Below the pieces are notes generated by a model. The model had not been told where the DNA came from. It did no database searches and worked only from the letters and a program-made list of their open reading frames with translations. Both the position numbers and the translations under genes were made by a program. Shown here piece by piece: positions 27,851 through 37,178 of a stretch of DNA of 64,000 bases. The number at the start of each line of letters is the position of its first letter. Position 1 is the first letter of the stretch. Origin of the DNA: Roseinatronobacter alkalisoli (lineage in GTDB: Bacteria; Pseudomonadota; Alphaproteobacteria; Rhodobacterales; Rhodobacteraceae); contig NZ_JAQZSM010000004.1 of NCBI RefSeq assembly GCF_028745735.1, positions 124,001 to 188,000 on the forward strand. Reading direction: 5' to 3'.

Positions 27851-30220
27851 ATGCTGGACAATCCCTATCCGCGCGTCAAACCCGGCCCGCCGCGCCCCAG
27901 CACCATCATCACGCCCAGGGCGTTTTCGCTGCCACCGGGTATGGAACGCTATACAGTCGCGGGCGGGGGGGCAGCACTTATCCCTGTCCGGGTCGGCGAC
28001 CGGCTGAGCCTGCATAATGACGAAGGCGGGCAGGTTTGTGAAATTCTGGCCGCTGATAACAAGGGCCGGATTGATGCGGGCATCATCGGGACCAGCGCGA
28101 ATTCGGATGGCGCGGGGCTGAAGGCACTTCTGGCCAGCGACCAGTCGTCACTTCGGGGCCTGCGCATGGGGCTGGACGCGCGCAATATAGACCTTGCGCT
28201 GGCCGGTGCGGTACGGTTCTTCGACAGTCAGACCCCCGCAGGCACCCAGCAGGAATTCCTCGTCAGCCGCGACGGTGTGGTCATCATTGCGGCCCCCGGC
28301 GGCGCGATGGCCCCTGATGCACAGGACACCGCCACCCCGCTGACGGTTTCAGTGCAGCGCGCAACCCTGACCCCTCATATCCGCTTTGAACTGCCCACAC
28401 CGCTGGCCGACCCGCTGGCAGAGGTTCGCGTGCATTCCGCCACCGCCGAGGCGTATTTCGTCAAGGCGGGTGACTATATCCAGATCCTTGATGTTGATGG
28501 CCGCCAATGCACGGATTTCCAGTGTTTTTCTGCGCGCAAACTGGACCGCGGCATACAGCATCCGCTGGATGTGACGACCACGCGCACATTGATGGGACAT
28601 GCCTATCCCATGCCGGGGCTGCACGCGAAATATTATGATCAGGACATGGAACCACTGGTCGAAGTGGTGCAGGATACATGCGGGCGCCATGACGCCTTTG
28701 CGATGGCCTGTGCGGCCAAATATTATGATGATATCGGCTATCCGGGCCATGTAAACTGCACCGATAATTTCAATGCGGCCCTTGCCCCCTTTGGTGCGGA
28801 ACCGCGCCCCGGCTGGATGGCGATCAATTTCTTCTTCAACACCGGGCTTGATGAACACGGGGTTCTGTATGCCGATGAACCGTGGTCGCGCCCCGGCGAT
28901 TATGTATTGCTGCGCGCGCTGACTGATCTGGTCTGTGTCAGTTCCGCCTGCCCCGATGACACCACGCCCGCGAATGGCTGGAACCCGACCGATATTCACA
29001 TCCGCACCTATAGCGGCAAGGAAACCTTCAAGCGCGCGATCGCCATCCGCGCGACCCCCGATTCGGAGCCACAGATGACCAAGGAAACCGGCTTCCATGC
29101 CAGCTTTGCCAGACATACAGGTAATTTTATCGAATATAACGGCTACTGGCTGGCCAGTTCCTTTGCCGCGACCGGCGCAATCGGGGAATACTGGGCCTGC
29201 CGCGAGAAGGCGGTCATCATGGACCTGTCGCCCCTGCGCAAGTTCGAGATTACCGGCCCGGATGCGGAAGCGCTGTGTCAGTATATCTTTACCCGCGATG
29301 TCAGGAAACTGTCGGAAGGGGGCGTTGTCTATACCGCCATGTGTTACCCCCATGGCGGCATGATCGATGATGGCACGCTGTTCCGGCTGGGGCGCGATAA
29401 TTTCCGCTGGATTGGCGGCAATGACTACGGCGGCGAATGGATCCGCGAACAGGCGGAAAAACTGGGACTGAAAGTGCTGGTGCGGTCCTCCACTGATCAG
29501 TTGCATAATGTGGCTGTGCAAGGCCCCGAAAGCCGCGACCTGCTGGGCAAGATCATCTGGACAGCGCCGCACCGCCCGACATTCGGGCAACTGGATTGGT
29601 TCCGTTTCACGCCCGCACGGCTGCATGGGCCGGACGGGGTGCCGCTGGTGGTGTCGCGCACCGGCTATACGGGCGAGCTGGGCTATGAAGTCATGTGCCA
29701 CCCGAAGGATTGCGCGACTGTGTTCGATGCCATCTGGGATGCAGGGCAGGACCACGGCCTGCAACCCTGCGGGCTGGACGCGCTGGATATGGTCCGTATT
29801 GAAGCGGGGCTGATTTTCGCGGGCTATGATTTCAGCGATCAAACAGACCCGTTTGAGGCAGGCATCGGATTCACAGTGCCGCTGAAATCAAAACCGGATG
29901 ATTTCATTGGCCGCGATGCGCTGATCCGGCGCAAGGAAAACCCCATGCGCAAGCTGGTGGGGCTGGAGATTGACAGCAATGTGGCGGTCGGCCATGGCGA
30001 CCCTGTGCATCTGGGCCGCGCGCAGGTGGGCGAGGTGACGTCGTCCATGCGCTCGCCCCTTCTGGGCCGGAATATTGCGCTGGCACGGCTGGATGTGGCG
30101 CATGCGGAACTCGGCACCGGGGTTGAAATCGGCAAGCTGGACGGGCAGCAAAAACGCTTGCCCGCCCGCATTGTGCCCTTCGCGCATTATGACCCGAAAA
30201 AGGAACGCCCGCGGTCCTGA
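27851..30220 (+). CDS. tdm: Trimethylamine N-oxide demethylase (DUF1989-GcvT fusion)
   Basis: The 789-residue protein fuses an N-terminal zinc-binding DUF1989 domain (about residues 1-400) to a C-terminal GcvT tetrahydrofolate domain (about 410-789). This is the architecture of characterised Tdm enzymes, which split TMAO into dimethylamine and formaldehyde. Candidate metal ligands in the first part include Cys220 and Cys225 (GRQCTDFQC), Cys277 (QDTCGRHD) and Cys303 (NCTDNFNAAL). GcvT marks are KAVIMDLSPLRKFEITGPDA, SRTGYTGELGYEVMC and LDALDMVRIEAGLIFAGYDF. It supplies DMA to the dmmDABC system 12 kb upstream. It stands alone between pgm and a compositionally different region. Confidence 0.9.
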   Translation: MLDNPYPRVKPGPPRPSTIITPRAFSLPPGMERYTVAGGGAALIPVRVGDRLSLHNDEGGQVCEILAADNKGRIDAGIIGTSANSDGAGLKALLASDQSSLRGLRMGLDARNIDLALAGAVRFFDSQTPAGTQQEFLVSRDGVVIIAAPGGAMAPDAQDTATPLTVSVQRATLTPHIRFELPTPLADPLAEVRVHSATAEAYFVKAGDYIQILDVDGRQCTDFQCFSARKLDRGIQHPLDVTTTRTLMGHAYPMPGLHAKYYDQDMEPLVEVVQDTCGRHDAFAMACAAKYYDDIGYPGHVNCTDNFNAALAPFGAEPRPGWMAINFFFNTGLDEHGVLYADEPWSRPGDYVLLRALTDLVCVSSACPDDTTPANGWNPTDIHIRTYSGKETFKRAIAIRATPDSEPQMTKETGFHASFARHTGNFIEYNGYWLASSFAATGAIGEYWACREKAVIMDLSPLRKFEITGPDAEALCQYIFTRDVRKLSEGGVVYTAMCYPHGGMIDDGTLFRLGRDNFRWIGGNDYGGEWIREQAEKLGLKVLVRSSTDQLHNVAVQGPESRDLLGKIIWTAPHRPTFGQLDWFRFTPARLHGPDGVPLVVSRTGYTGELGYEVMCHPKDCATVFDAIWDAGQDHGLQPCGLDALDMVRIEAGLIFAGYDFSDQTDPFEAGIGFTVPLKSKPDDFIGRDALIRRKENPMRKLVGLEIDSNVAVGHGDPVHLGRAQVGEVTSSMRSPLLGRNIALARLDVAHAELGTGVEIGKLDGQQKRLPARIVPFAHYDPKKERPRS

Positions 30221-30511
30221 TGCATGTTTCAGGAAAGCGGGAAGCATACTGCGCGTCGTGAATGCGCAGGCGCGCGGGAACGTGGTCATCGAAAGCTGGC
30301 GCCGGGAAGGGGGGAACCCGCGGCAAATCGGCTCTACGTGTCGTAGAGAGGCATTGGGAATGAATGTGGGCAGAGCGATTGACTTCAGCGGCCTCAGCTT
30401 GCCCCACTTGGTCAGAATCCGCCGACACAAGGATGTGAACGTTCACCCTACTGGGATGATCCAAGCGGGCAGCGTAAAGCGCCAGCCGATAGTAACAAGC
30501 CTGGAACCCTC

Positions 30512-31069
30512 ATGCAGACCCTCACTCAACCAACGGCATTCAGCAGGCGCAGCTTTCTCTTCGGTGCTTCTGCGGCGCTCAGCGGCTTGTCAGCGGCACC
30601 TGCTTCTGCCTTTCCATTCCTACGAAAAGCGCAACAGACTGACGCTGCGGAAACGCGTAGCCTGCTCATGATCAATCAGCAGACCGAAGAGGTGTTCCAC
30701 GAAGTGTATTTTGATGGCCGCGTCTATATTGCGGATTCACTCGCACGATTTGCGCTTTTTGCCCGTGACCTGCGCACAGGTGAGTTGGGCGAGATGGACC
30801 CACACCTTCTCGATCTGGCGTTTGAAGTCCAGCAACGTGCTGGCGCTGATGAACCACTGATCCTGACTCACGGCTTTCGATCATCTTCACGAAGCGTGCG
30901 TGGCGGTGCTGCCAATTCGCACCACTTGTATGGTCAGGCGCTCGACATCACTCATCACAGGCTCGGTCCACGTGGGTTGCATGAAATTGCAGCATCGATC
31001 GGCCGTGGCGGGCTTTCACGATATTCAAGCTTCATCCACATCGATACGGGTGCGACACGGACTTGGTAG
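30512..31069 (+). CDS. DUF882/YcbK-family Tat-exported protein
   Basis: The 185-residue protein begins with a twin-arginine signal (FSRRSFLFGASAALSGLSA, cleavage likely after ASA). The mature part has the M15A-like DUF882 pattern ILTHGFRSSSRSVRGGAANS, HHLYGQALDITH and FIHIDTGATRTW, with His and Asp residues that coordinate zinc in this family. DUF882 proteins are thought to act on peptidoglycan in the periplasm. Codon use and base composition look less GC-rich than the neighbours, and only a weak ribosome site (TGGAA) precedes the ATG. Acquisition by transfer, or a phage-lysin origin, is possible but not shown. Confidence 0.82.
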   Translation: MQTLTQPTAFSRRSFLFGASAALSGLSAAPASAFPFLRKAQQTDAAETRSLLMINQQTEEVFHEVYFDGRVYIADSLARFALFARDLRTGELGEMDPHLLDLAFEVQQRAGADEPLILTHGFRSSSRSVRGGAANSHHLYGQALDITHHRLGPRGLHEIAASIGRGGLSRYSSFIHIDTGATRTW

Positions 31070-31468
31070 CGCACTGAAGCTGACGGTAAACGAGGTAGGC
31101 TGCGGGAGTTGCTGGATAGCACGTGATCGCTGGGCGGGGAAAAAGTCATCCTTTTCCAATTTCCGGAATGCGGAAGCTGGTAAGCAATGTCGTGGCGCGG
31201 GGTCAGGTGGTCTGGTCCCGCGCCATGTCGCGCAATTGGCGCACCCCAGCTTCCGGAAAATCCGCGCAGTTCACGTTCAAATCTCCGAGTGGGATGGTGC
31301 GCCGGATGGGGAAAGTCAGCCGGTTCCTAGAATCACTGCGCCGAAAATCTGGGCCGAGCAATCGTCGGACGAGATTCGAACTGGGAGTTTGCTACACGAG
31401 CATGAACGCGAAGTGCTACACGCCAGTCATGCAGGCGCAAGTTAAGACATTGAAATAATTTATGCATA
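31070..31468. other. Gene-poor 399-bp region between DUF882 gene and tRNA-Val
   Basis: No convincing gene is seen. It contains the inverted repeat GGAAGCTGG (31169-31177) / CCAGCTTCC (31247-31255) enclosing a smaller GGCGCGGG / CCCGCGCC hairpin. On the minus strand, around 31365-31390, a GTTCGAATC-containing segment resembles a decayed tRNA T-arm, but its stem does not pair. It looks like a remnant of an integrated or deleted element next to the 3' end of the tRNA. Confidence 0.4.
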
Positions 31469-31544
<76 letters not shown>

Positions 31545-31615
31545 GCTGGGCATGCATCTAGTCAGATTCGCGCACGGCTGCAATATCGGAACTGCATTGT
31601 TTTGCGCAAGATTGC

Positions 31616-31634
31616 GGTTAATTTTATATTAACC
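31616..31634. promoter_or_regulatory. CtrA-like TTAA-N7-TTAA palindrome
   Basis: TTAA at 31618-31621 and at 31629-31632 are separated by exactly seven bases, matching the alphaproteobacterial CtrA box. They form part of a palindrome with arms GGTTAAT and ATTAACC. It lies 12 bases upstream of the small lipoprotein gene, which is close for an activator site and could fit repression. Confidence 0.45.
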
Positions 31635-31644
31635 CGGCTGCGGC

Positions 31645-31950
31645 ATGCTGCAATCCATGTTCAGACTGCTTTTCAGCCTTGTCCTGTTTCTTACTGCCTG
31701 CGATTCACCGTCGCCATGGCTGGCCCATGGCACGGCCACACCTGTGACCGCAGCCGGGTATAATATGACCATATGGCAGGCGGGCGACAATGTGGAGGTG
31801 ATACGCCATGGCTACGCCCCCCGCCGCGACCAGCCCCGCCTGCGTCCGGCAATGGCGCGCGCAATTGTCGATGTGACGGGCTGCGAAATTCGCCCGGACA
31901 CATTGGAAGGCGATAGTGGCGTGTTGCGCGCGAAGCTGGATTGCGGCTGA
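31645..31950 (+). CDS. Small predicted lipoprotein of unknown function
   Basis: The 101-residue protein has a short hydrophobic signal ending in the lipobox LTAC (Cys18 from this start; FRLLFSLVLFLTACDSPSP). The mature part has no family I recognise; two cysteines (VTGCEIRP and LDCG at the C-terminus) could form a disulfide. ATG 31657 is an equally good start. A palindromic TTAA-N7-TTAA motif precedes it closely. It is a conserved-looking small membrane-anchored protein, with no function proposed. Confidence 0.65.
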   Translation: MLQSMFRLLFSLVLFLTACDSPSPWLAHGTATPVTAAGYNMTIWQAGDNVEVIRHGYAPRRDQPRLRPAMARAIVDVTGCEIRPDTLEGDSGVLRAKLDCG

Positions 31951-32070
31951 TTTGGCGCGCCTCGGTTTTTGCGACCTGTGTTCCGGATTCCGGCAGTCCT
32001 TGCGCCAAATCAAGGTGCGCTGCGGAAAATTATGCTTGGTTGCAGGGCATCACATGAACATGAGGGCATT

Positions 32071-32253
32071 ATGATCAGAATGTTTCCGCTGATTTTCAGT
32101 ATTGTCGGGGTAACCTGCGCCGGTATCGGCGTTGTGGTCGCGCTGAGCATCGGGCAGGACACGCTTCAGCCGATCCTTGCATGGGCGGCAGGCGGCGCGG
32201 TTGTCGGTGTGGCTGCAAGCTGGATCATCGCGCGCAGGCTGATCAACGATTGA
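32071..32253 (+). CDS. Small two-span membrane protein
   Basis: The 60-residue protein contains two hydrophobic segments (FPLIFSIVGVTCAGIGVVVAL and PILAWAAGGAVVGVAASWII, each about 20 residues) and ends in a charged RRLIND tail. Start ATG 32071 has GAGGG eight bases upstream; a longer in-frame reading from 31969 lacks support. Similar short proteins in this bacterial group are often mislabelled CTP synthetase; nothing here supports an enzyme. It ends immediately next to the stop of the convergent hydrolase gene. Confidence 0.6.
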   Translation: MIRMFPLIFSIVGVTCAGIGVVVALSIGQDTLQPILAWAAGGAVVGVAASWIIARRLIND

Positions 32254-33018
32254 TCAGTCGAACCACATGCGGACACTCGCTTCAAACGGGCGCGGGGCTT
32301 CGGCATGCAGCCAATGGCCTGCGCCCGGTAATTTGGCAAATTTCGCGTCCGGAAACAGCGCCTTGATGGCGGGGCGGTGACCGGGCAGCACATAGTCCGA
32401 CTTTGCCCCGCTCAGGAACAGGACCGGGCGGTCATAACTGCCCTGCACATCATCGGGCCAGCCGGTGATGCGGTCCATCTCGCGTTCCAGCACGTCCAGA
32501 TTCAGGCGCCAGCGCGGCGGATCTGCGCGCAGGTCCAGCGATTGCAGCAAAAACGCCCGCACGCCGGGATCCGCGACATCGGCGCTTAGCGCGGCATCTG
32601 CATCGGCGCGGGTTTTCAGCGCCGATATGTCCAGTGCGCGCATCGCCGCGATCAGGTGGGTCTGGCTGTGCTCATAGGCGACGGGCGCAATGTCGGCGAC
32701 CAGCAGGCGGTTCACCAGTTCGGGTCGGGTTAGCGCCAGCATCATCGCCGCCTTGCCGCCCATGGAATGGCCCAGCACATCCATTGGTTCGTTTTGGGAC
32801 GTGATGACCTGCGCCAGATCAGCGGCCAGATCGTCATATCCATGGCTGTCCGCCCAAGGGCTGTCGCCATGGTTGCGCATATCCACGCTGATCACCTCGC
32901 GGCTGTCGGACAGCCGTTTGGCGATAGCCCCCCAATTGCGCGCGGACCCGAACAGACCATGCACAATCAGCAGGGGGGGCAGTTCGGACCGGGTGCCGTT
33001 TCGCAATATGTTTAGCAT
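32254..33018 (-). CDS. Alpha/beta-fold hydrolase (YbfF-like esterase)
   Basis: The 254-residue protein has the hydrolase oxyanion segment IVHGLFGSARNWG, the DMRNHGDSPW motif, the nucleophile elbow GHSMGGKAAM (Ser about residue 94), a C-terminal Asp in FLSGAKSDYV and His in GAGHWLHAEAP. This resembles the YbfF family of acyl-CoA or short-chain esterases. The substrate is not predictable. It is downstream of glyA on the same strand after a 42-base gap and may be cotranscribed. Confidence 0.85.
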   Translation of the reverse strand: MLNILRNGTRSELPPLLIVHGLFGSARNWGAIAKRLSDSREVISVDMRNHGDSPWADSHGYDDLAADLAQVITSQNEPMDVLGHSMGGKAAMMLALTRPELVNRLLVADIAPVAYEHSQTHLIAAMRALDISALKTRADADAALSADVADPGVRAFLLQSLDLRADPPRWRLNLDVLEREMDRITGWPDDVQGSYDRPVLFLSGAKSDYVLPGHRPAIKALFPDAKFAKLPGAGHWLHAEAPRPFEASVRMWFD

Positions 33019-33060
33019 GGGTGTATGGCCCGCGCCCGTATCCGGCGCAGGCCCCTTATA

Positions 33061-34356
33061 TTACAACTGCGGATAGATGGGGAAGCGGGCGCAAAGTTCC
33101 GCCACTTCGGCCTTGACGCGGGCTTCCACTTCAGAATTTCCGTCTTCACCATTGGCGGCCAGCCCGTCAACCACGGCCACGATCCAGTCGGCGATCTGGC
33201 GGAATTCGGTTTCGGTGAACCCGCGCGTTGTGCCGGCGGGTGACCCCAGACGAATGCCGCTGGTGACAGTCGGGCTTTCGGTGTCAAACGGAATGCCGTT
33301 CTTGTTGCAGGTGATATGCGCGCGCCCCAGTGCCTTTTCGGTGGCGTTGCCCTTCACGCCTTTGGGGCGCAGGTCCACCAGCAGCAGGTGCGAATCGGTG
33401 CCGCCGGTCACAATGTCCAGCCCCCCCTTGACCAGTTGATCGGCCAGCGCCTGCGCGTTCTTGATCACCTGTTTCTGGTAATCGACGAAGCCGGGTTGCA
33501 GCGCTTCGCCAAAGGCCACGGCCTTGGCCGCGATCACATGCATCAGCGGGCCGCCCTGAATGCCAGGGAAAATGGCGGAATTGACCTTCTTGGCGATGGT
33601 TTCGTCATTGGTGACGATCATGCCGCCGCGCGGGCCACGCAGGGTTTTATGGGTGGTGGTGGTGGCCACATGTGCATGCGGAAACGGGCTGGGGTAAAGC
33701 CCCGCCGCGACCAGCCCGGCAAAATGCGCCATATCGACCAGCAGATAAGCCCCCACGCTGTCGGCAATCTTGCGCATGCGCGCGAAATCGATGATGCGCG
33801 GAATGGCAGAACCGCCGGCGATCAGCATCTTTGGCTGGTGTTCCTGGGCCAGCGCTTCGATCTGGTCATAATCGATGCCGTAGTCGCCCTGACGCACGCC
33901 ATATTGCACGGCGTTGAACCATTTGCCCGACTGGTTGGGTTTCGCGCCATGGGTCAGGTGCCCGCCTGCGTCCAGCGACATGCCCAGAATGGTGTCGCCC
34001 GGTTTCAGAAGCGCGGTGAACACGCCCTGATTGGCCTGTGATCCGGAATTGGGCTGCACATTGGCAAACTGGCAATCAAACAGCTTGCAGGCGCGTTCGA
34101 TGGCCAGATTCTCTGCAATATCGACATACTGGCACCCGCCGTAATAGCGCCGACCCGGATAACCTTCGGCGTATTTATTGGTCAGAACGGACCCTTGAGC
34201 GTCCATGACTGCCCGGGATACGATGTTTTCCGATGCGATCAGTTCGATCTCATCGCGTTGACGGCCCAGTTCGGCCTGCATGGCAGCAAAAAGTTCAGGA
34301 TCGCGGCTTTCCACAGTGTCGGTGAAAAATCCTGTATTGCGTGGGGTGGTGTCCAT
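33061..34356 (-). CDS. glyA: Serine hydroxymethyltransferase
   Basis: The 431-residue protein has the full SHMT signature. It has [33 protein letters not shown], the PLP-lysine loop [20 protein letters not shown] (Lys in HKT), and the [18 protein letters not shown]-terminus. It interconverts serine and glycine with 5,10-methylene-THF. In this window it is the nearest enzyme that can move C1 units, produced by Mgd, Dmm and Tdm, into serine; that link is inferred. The 218-bp gap to the divergent nadK contains no further gene. Confidence 0.96.
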   Translation of the reverse strand: MDTTPRNTGFFTDTVESRDPELFAAMQAELGRQRDEIELIASENIVSRAVMDAQGSVLTNKYAEGYPGRRYYGGCQYVDIAENLAIERACKLFDCQFANVQPNSGSQANQGVFTALLKPGDTILGMSLDAGGHLTHGAKPNQSGKWFNAVQYGVRQGDYGIDYDQIEALAQEHQPKMLIAGGSAIPRIIDFARMRKIADSVGAYLLVDMAHFAGLVAAGLYPSPFPHAHVATTTTHKTLRGPRGGMIVTNDETIAKKVNSAIFPGIQGGPLMHVIAAKAVAFGEALQPGFVDYQKQVIKNAQALADQLVKGGLDIVTGGTDSHLLLVDLRPKGVKGNATEKALGRAHITCNKNGIPFDTESPTVTSGIRLGSPAGTTRGFTETEFRQIADWIVAVVDGLAANGEDGNSEVEARVKAEVAELCARFPIYPQL

Positions 34357-34574
34357 TGGGCAGCCTCCGGAAGGGTATGGTCAGGGTTCGCGTCCAGTTA
34401 ACGCATGAACGCCGGTGGGGGAAGGCTTGATTGCGGCGTGAAGATGCCGGTAGGCGACCAATTTGCGCGCGGGCGTTTCCTATTGGCGCGCAAGGGCTGG
34501 CATGGGAACCACCCCTTGCCAAAGGGCGCGGATACAGGTCACATGGCGCTGATCCCACGAGTCCCGAGGATGGA

Positions 34575-35336
34575 ATGCAAGCAAATATCGCCTTTCTGGC
34601 CAGCCCGGCCCCGGAAGCACAGACCGCGCTTGCGGAACTGACCGCGCAATACGGCAATTGCCCGCTCGAAGATGCAAAGGTGATTGTCGCGCTGGGCGGG
34701 GACGGGTTCATGTTGCAGGCACTGCATTCCACGCAGGAACTGGACACGCCGGTCTATGGCATGAATCGCGGCACGGTCGGGTTCATGATGAACGCCTATC
34801 GTGTAGACGGGCTGCTGGCGCGGCTGGAACAGGCGGAAATGGCGGTACTGAACCCGCTGCGCATGACCGCAACCCGGATCGACGGCACCAAGGCCGATGC
34901 GTTGGCCATCAATGAAGTGTCGCTGCTGCGTCAGGGCGCGCAGGCGGCGAAACTGCGGATTGTGGTGGACGGGCGGCAGCGGCTGGATGAACTGGTCTGC
35001 GATGGTGTGATCCTCAGCACGCCGGCGGGTTCGACTGCTTACAACTATTCCGCGCATGGGCCGATCCTGCCCATCGGGTCGGATGTGCTGGCGCTGACAC
35101 CGGTTGCGGCCTTTCGTCCAAGACGCTGGCGCGGGGCGTTGCTGCCGAAGGGCAGCCATGTCCGGTTTGAAGTTATAGACCCCGCCAAGCGCCCGGTCAT
35201 GGCGGATGCCGACAGCCGATCGGTGCGCAATGTGCTGCGTGTCGATGTCGCGTCCGACAGCCGGGTGGCGCACAAGCTTCTGTTCGATCCGGGCCACGGG
35301 CTGGAAGAACGCCTGATCCGCGAACAATTCGTCTGA
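34575..35336 (+). CDS. nadK: NAD kinase
   Basis: The 253-residue protein has the GGDG motif (VALGGDGFMLQAL), the conserved NRGTVGFMMN segment, the NE/D motif AINEVSLLRQGAQAAKL, and DGVILSTPAGSTAYNYSAHG, where ATP and NAD bind. It phosphorylates NAD to NADP in the cytoplasm. ATG 34575 is chosen with GAGGA upstream (34566-34570); an extension from 34431 carries no conserved residues. It is close to the NADP-demanding amine oxidation genes only by chance as far as can be seen. Confidence 0.92.
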   Translation: MQANIAFLASPAPEAQTALAELTAQYGNCPLEDAKVIVALGGDGFMLQALHSTQELDTPVYGMNRGTVGFMMNAYRVDGLLARLEQAEMAVLNPLRMTATRIDGTKADALAINEVSLLRQGAQAAKLRIVVDGRQRLDELVCDGVILSTPAGSTAYNYSAHGPILPIGSDVLALTPVAAFRPRRWRGALLPKGSHVRFEVIDPAKRPVMADADSRSVRNVLRVDVASDSRVAHKLLFDPGHGLEERLIREQFV

Positions 35337-35543
35337 GGCGGCGCGTTTTCGGGTGGTCTTGGCCGCTTTGCCTTTTGCGCCGTGCCTAGGGAAATTCCCG
35401 AACAGATGCGTCAGGCAGGAATGCTCCGCCTTCTGGAAACACACATTCGGGAAATGTAATTTTATTGCGGCACCATGCCTGATCGCGCTACTGTGGAACA
35501 GATGACGCAGACCGGACTACGGAACATGACGGGAGTAAGACAG

Positions 35544-35960
35544 ATGCAATTTTCGCGACGACGCACCCTTGCGATGGGTCTTGGCGGATTTGCCGTGACC
35601 CTGATTCCGATCCCTGTTTCAGCCGATATGCAGGCGCTGATTACGGATTTTACCGGGGGGGCCGACCTGGCAGAGGGGCCGCTGCAGATTACCGCGCCTG
35701 ACATTGCGGAAAACGGAAGTGCCGTGCCGGTCAGCGTGACCTGCCCCGGTGCGAAATCGATCCGCATTCTGGCACCCGCCAACCCCAACCCCGAAGTCTG
35801 CACTGTTCATTTCGGCCCACTGGCGGCGCGGGGGATGGCCTCGACCCGCATTCGCATGGCTGAAACCATGGATATCATCGCATTGGCCGAAATGCCGGAT
35901 GGCAGCTTTGTGCAGGCTGCGGTGAATGTGCAGGTAGTGGTGGGTGGTTGCACTGGCTGA
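35544..35960 (+). CDS. soxY: Sulfur-carrier protein SoxY-like
   Basis: The 138-residue protein carries a Tat signal (FSRRRTLAMGLGGFAV) and ends VQVVVGGCTG. SoxY carries sulfur intermediates on a Cys in a C-terminal swinging arm, normally GGCGG; here the Cys is retained but the arm reads GGCTG. The immunoglobulin-like middle (LQITAPDIAENGSAVPVSV, then ILAPANPNPEVCTVHFGPLA) is typical of the family. ATG 35544 has GGGAG upstream. It is followed by soxZ, a dihaem cytochrome and an FCSD-like flavoprotein, supporting sulfur or sulfide oxidation in the periplasm. Confidence 0.88.
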   Translation: MQFSRRRTLAMGLGGFAVTLIPIPVSADMQALITDFTGGADLAEGPLQITAPDIAENGSAVPVSVTCPGAKSIRILAPANPNPEVCTVHFGPLAARGMASTRIRMAETMDIIALAEMPDGSFVQAAVNVQVVVGGCTG

Positions 35961-36046
35961 AGCCCGCCGCGCGATACCCCTGAACTCGGTGGTGCGCGGC
36001 AATGCCGGAAACCTGCCGCTGATATGAAATGCAAGGAGTGCCCGAT

Positions 36047-36379
36047 ATGTCCAGTTCTGATATCCGCCCGCGCGTCCGTGTTCCCCGGTCTGCGTCAGTA
36101 AATGAGGTGGTTCTGCTGCGCACATTGATCACGCATCCGATGGAAACCGGCAACCGTGTCGATCCTGATGGCACGGTCGTTCCGCGTCATATCATCAACC
36201 GGTTCACCTGTCGCTTTAACGGGGAAATGGTTCTGGATATGGAAATCGAACCCAGCCTGTCGGCAAATCCGTTCATTGAATTTGAAGCCAGCGTGCCGGA
36301 ATCGGGTGAATTCGCCTTCACATGGATTGATGATGACGGGTCAGTTTATGAAGAAAGCGCAAGTATTTCCGTAAGCTGA
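36047..36379 (+). CDS. soxZ: SoxZ sulfur-oxidation protein
   Basis: The 110-residue protein matches SoxZ: RPRVRVPRSASVNEVVLLRT, LITHPMETGNRVDPDGTVVP, INRFTCRFNGEMVLDMEIEP and EFAFTWIDDDGSVYEESASI. SoxZ forms the heterodimer that holds SoxY and is exported with it. AAGGAG at 36031-36036 precedes ATG 36047. The single Cys in FTCRFNGE is common in this family. It lies 86 bases after soxY. Confidence 0.93.
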   Translation: MSSSDIRPRVRVPRSASVNEVVLLRTLITHPMETGNRVDPDGTVVPRHIINRFTCRFNGEMVLDMEIEPSLSANPFIEFEASVPESGEFAFTWIDDDGSVYEESASISVS

Positions 36380-36409
36380 GGCTGGTGCCTGTGATGGTCT
36401 GGGGGCGGT

Positions 36410-37153
36410 ATGATGGGAAATAATGTCTTCAGAACACTGCTGGGGGCAGGGGCCATCCTTGCGGGGCTGGGCGCTGCGCCATTGGCTGCGCAAACCGGCA
36501 GCGGCGCGGTGCCATTGGGCGATGCCGCGCGCGGGGCCGGGCTGTGGGAACAGGAATGCGCGGCCTGCCATGAGATGGGGCGCGGGGCCGAAAACGGGAT
36601 CGGCCCGCATCTGAACCGCATTTTCAGCAGGCGGGCGGCTGGACTGGATGATTTTGTCTATTCCGGTTCAATTACGCGGATGGGGCGCGACGGGCTGCGC
36701 TGGACATACCGGACATTGGACGCCTATATCGAAAACCCCTATGCGTTGGTATCGGGCACCCGCATGAGCTATGCAGGACTGCCCGATGCGCAGGACCGTG
36801 CCGATCTTCTGGGGTATATCCGGCAGTTTTCCGACATGCCGGAAGATATTCCCGAAGCCGAACCGACGGCGCGCCGCGTTGAGATTGACCTGCCACCAGA
36901 GGTGCTGGCCATTCGCGGGGACCGTGAATGGGGCGAGTACCTTGCCAGTGAATGCCTGACCTGTCATCAACGTGATGGCGCGGCCATGGGCATACCATCC
37001 ATAACCCATTGGCCAGAGGACCGTTTTGTGGCCGCCATGCATGCCTACAAGGAAGGGCTGCGGCCGCATTCCGTCATGCAGAATGTTGCGCGGCGGCTGG
37101 ATAACGAGGAAATCGCGGCCCTTGCCGCATATTTCGCAACAATAGATGATTAA
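36410..37153 (+). CDS. soxE: Dihaem cytochrome c, SoxE-like
   Basis: The 247-residue exported protein has an N-terminal signal peptide (cleavage after LAAQT) and two haem-binding motifs, CAACH at about residues 48-52 and CLTCH at about 183-187. It is a two-domain class I cytochrome, like SoxE or the FccA subunit of flavocytochrome c. It would accept electrons from the adjacent flavoprotein and pass them to the respiratory chain. Met residues such as GTRMSYAG are candidate sixth ligands. It overlaps the first possible start of soxF, so both are likely cotranscribed. Confidence 0.85.
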   Translation: MMGNNVFRTLLGAGAILAGLGAAPLAAQTGSGAVPLGDAARGAGLWEQECAACHEMGRGAENGIGPHLNRIFSRRAAGLDDFVYSGSITRMGRDGLRWTYRTLDAYIENPYALVSGTRMSYAGLPDAQDRADLLGYIRQFSDMPEDIPEAEPTARRVEIDLPPEVLAIRGDREWGEYLASECLTCHQRDGAAMGIPSITHWPEDRFVAAMHAYKEGLRPHSVMQNVARRLDNEEIAALAAYFATIDD

Positions 37154-37178
37154 GCATATCCGTATGGGAGGACACCTG

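Noticed and set aside
30075-30671. Open frame spanning the end of tdm and the DUF882 gene start
   Set aside because: It overlaps two real genes in other frames, has no homology and no ribosome site.
31350-31445. Possible second tRNA on the minus strand
   Set aside because: GTTCGAATC is present, but the T-stem does not pair and no acceptor or anticodon stem can be drawn; listed only as a tRNA-like remnant.
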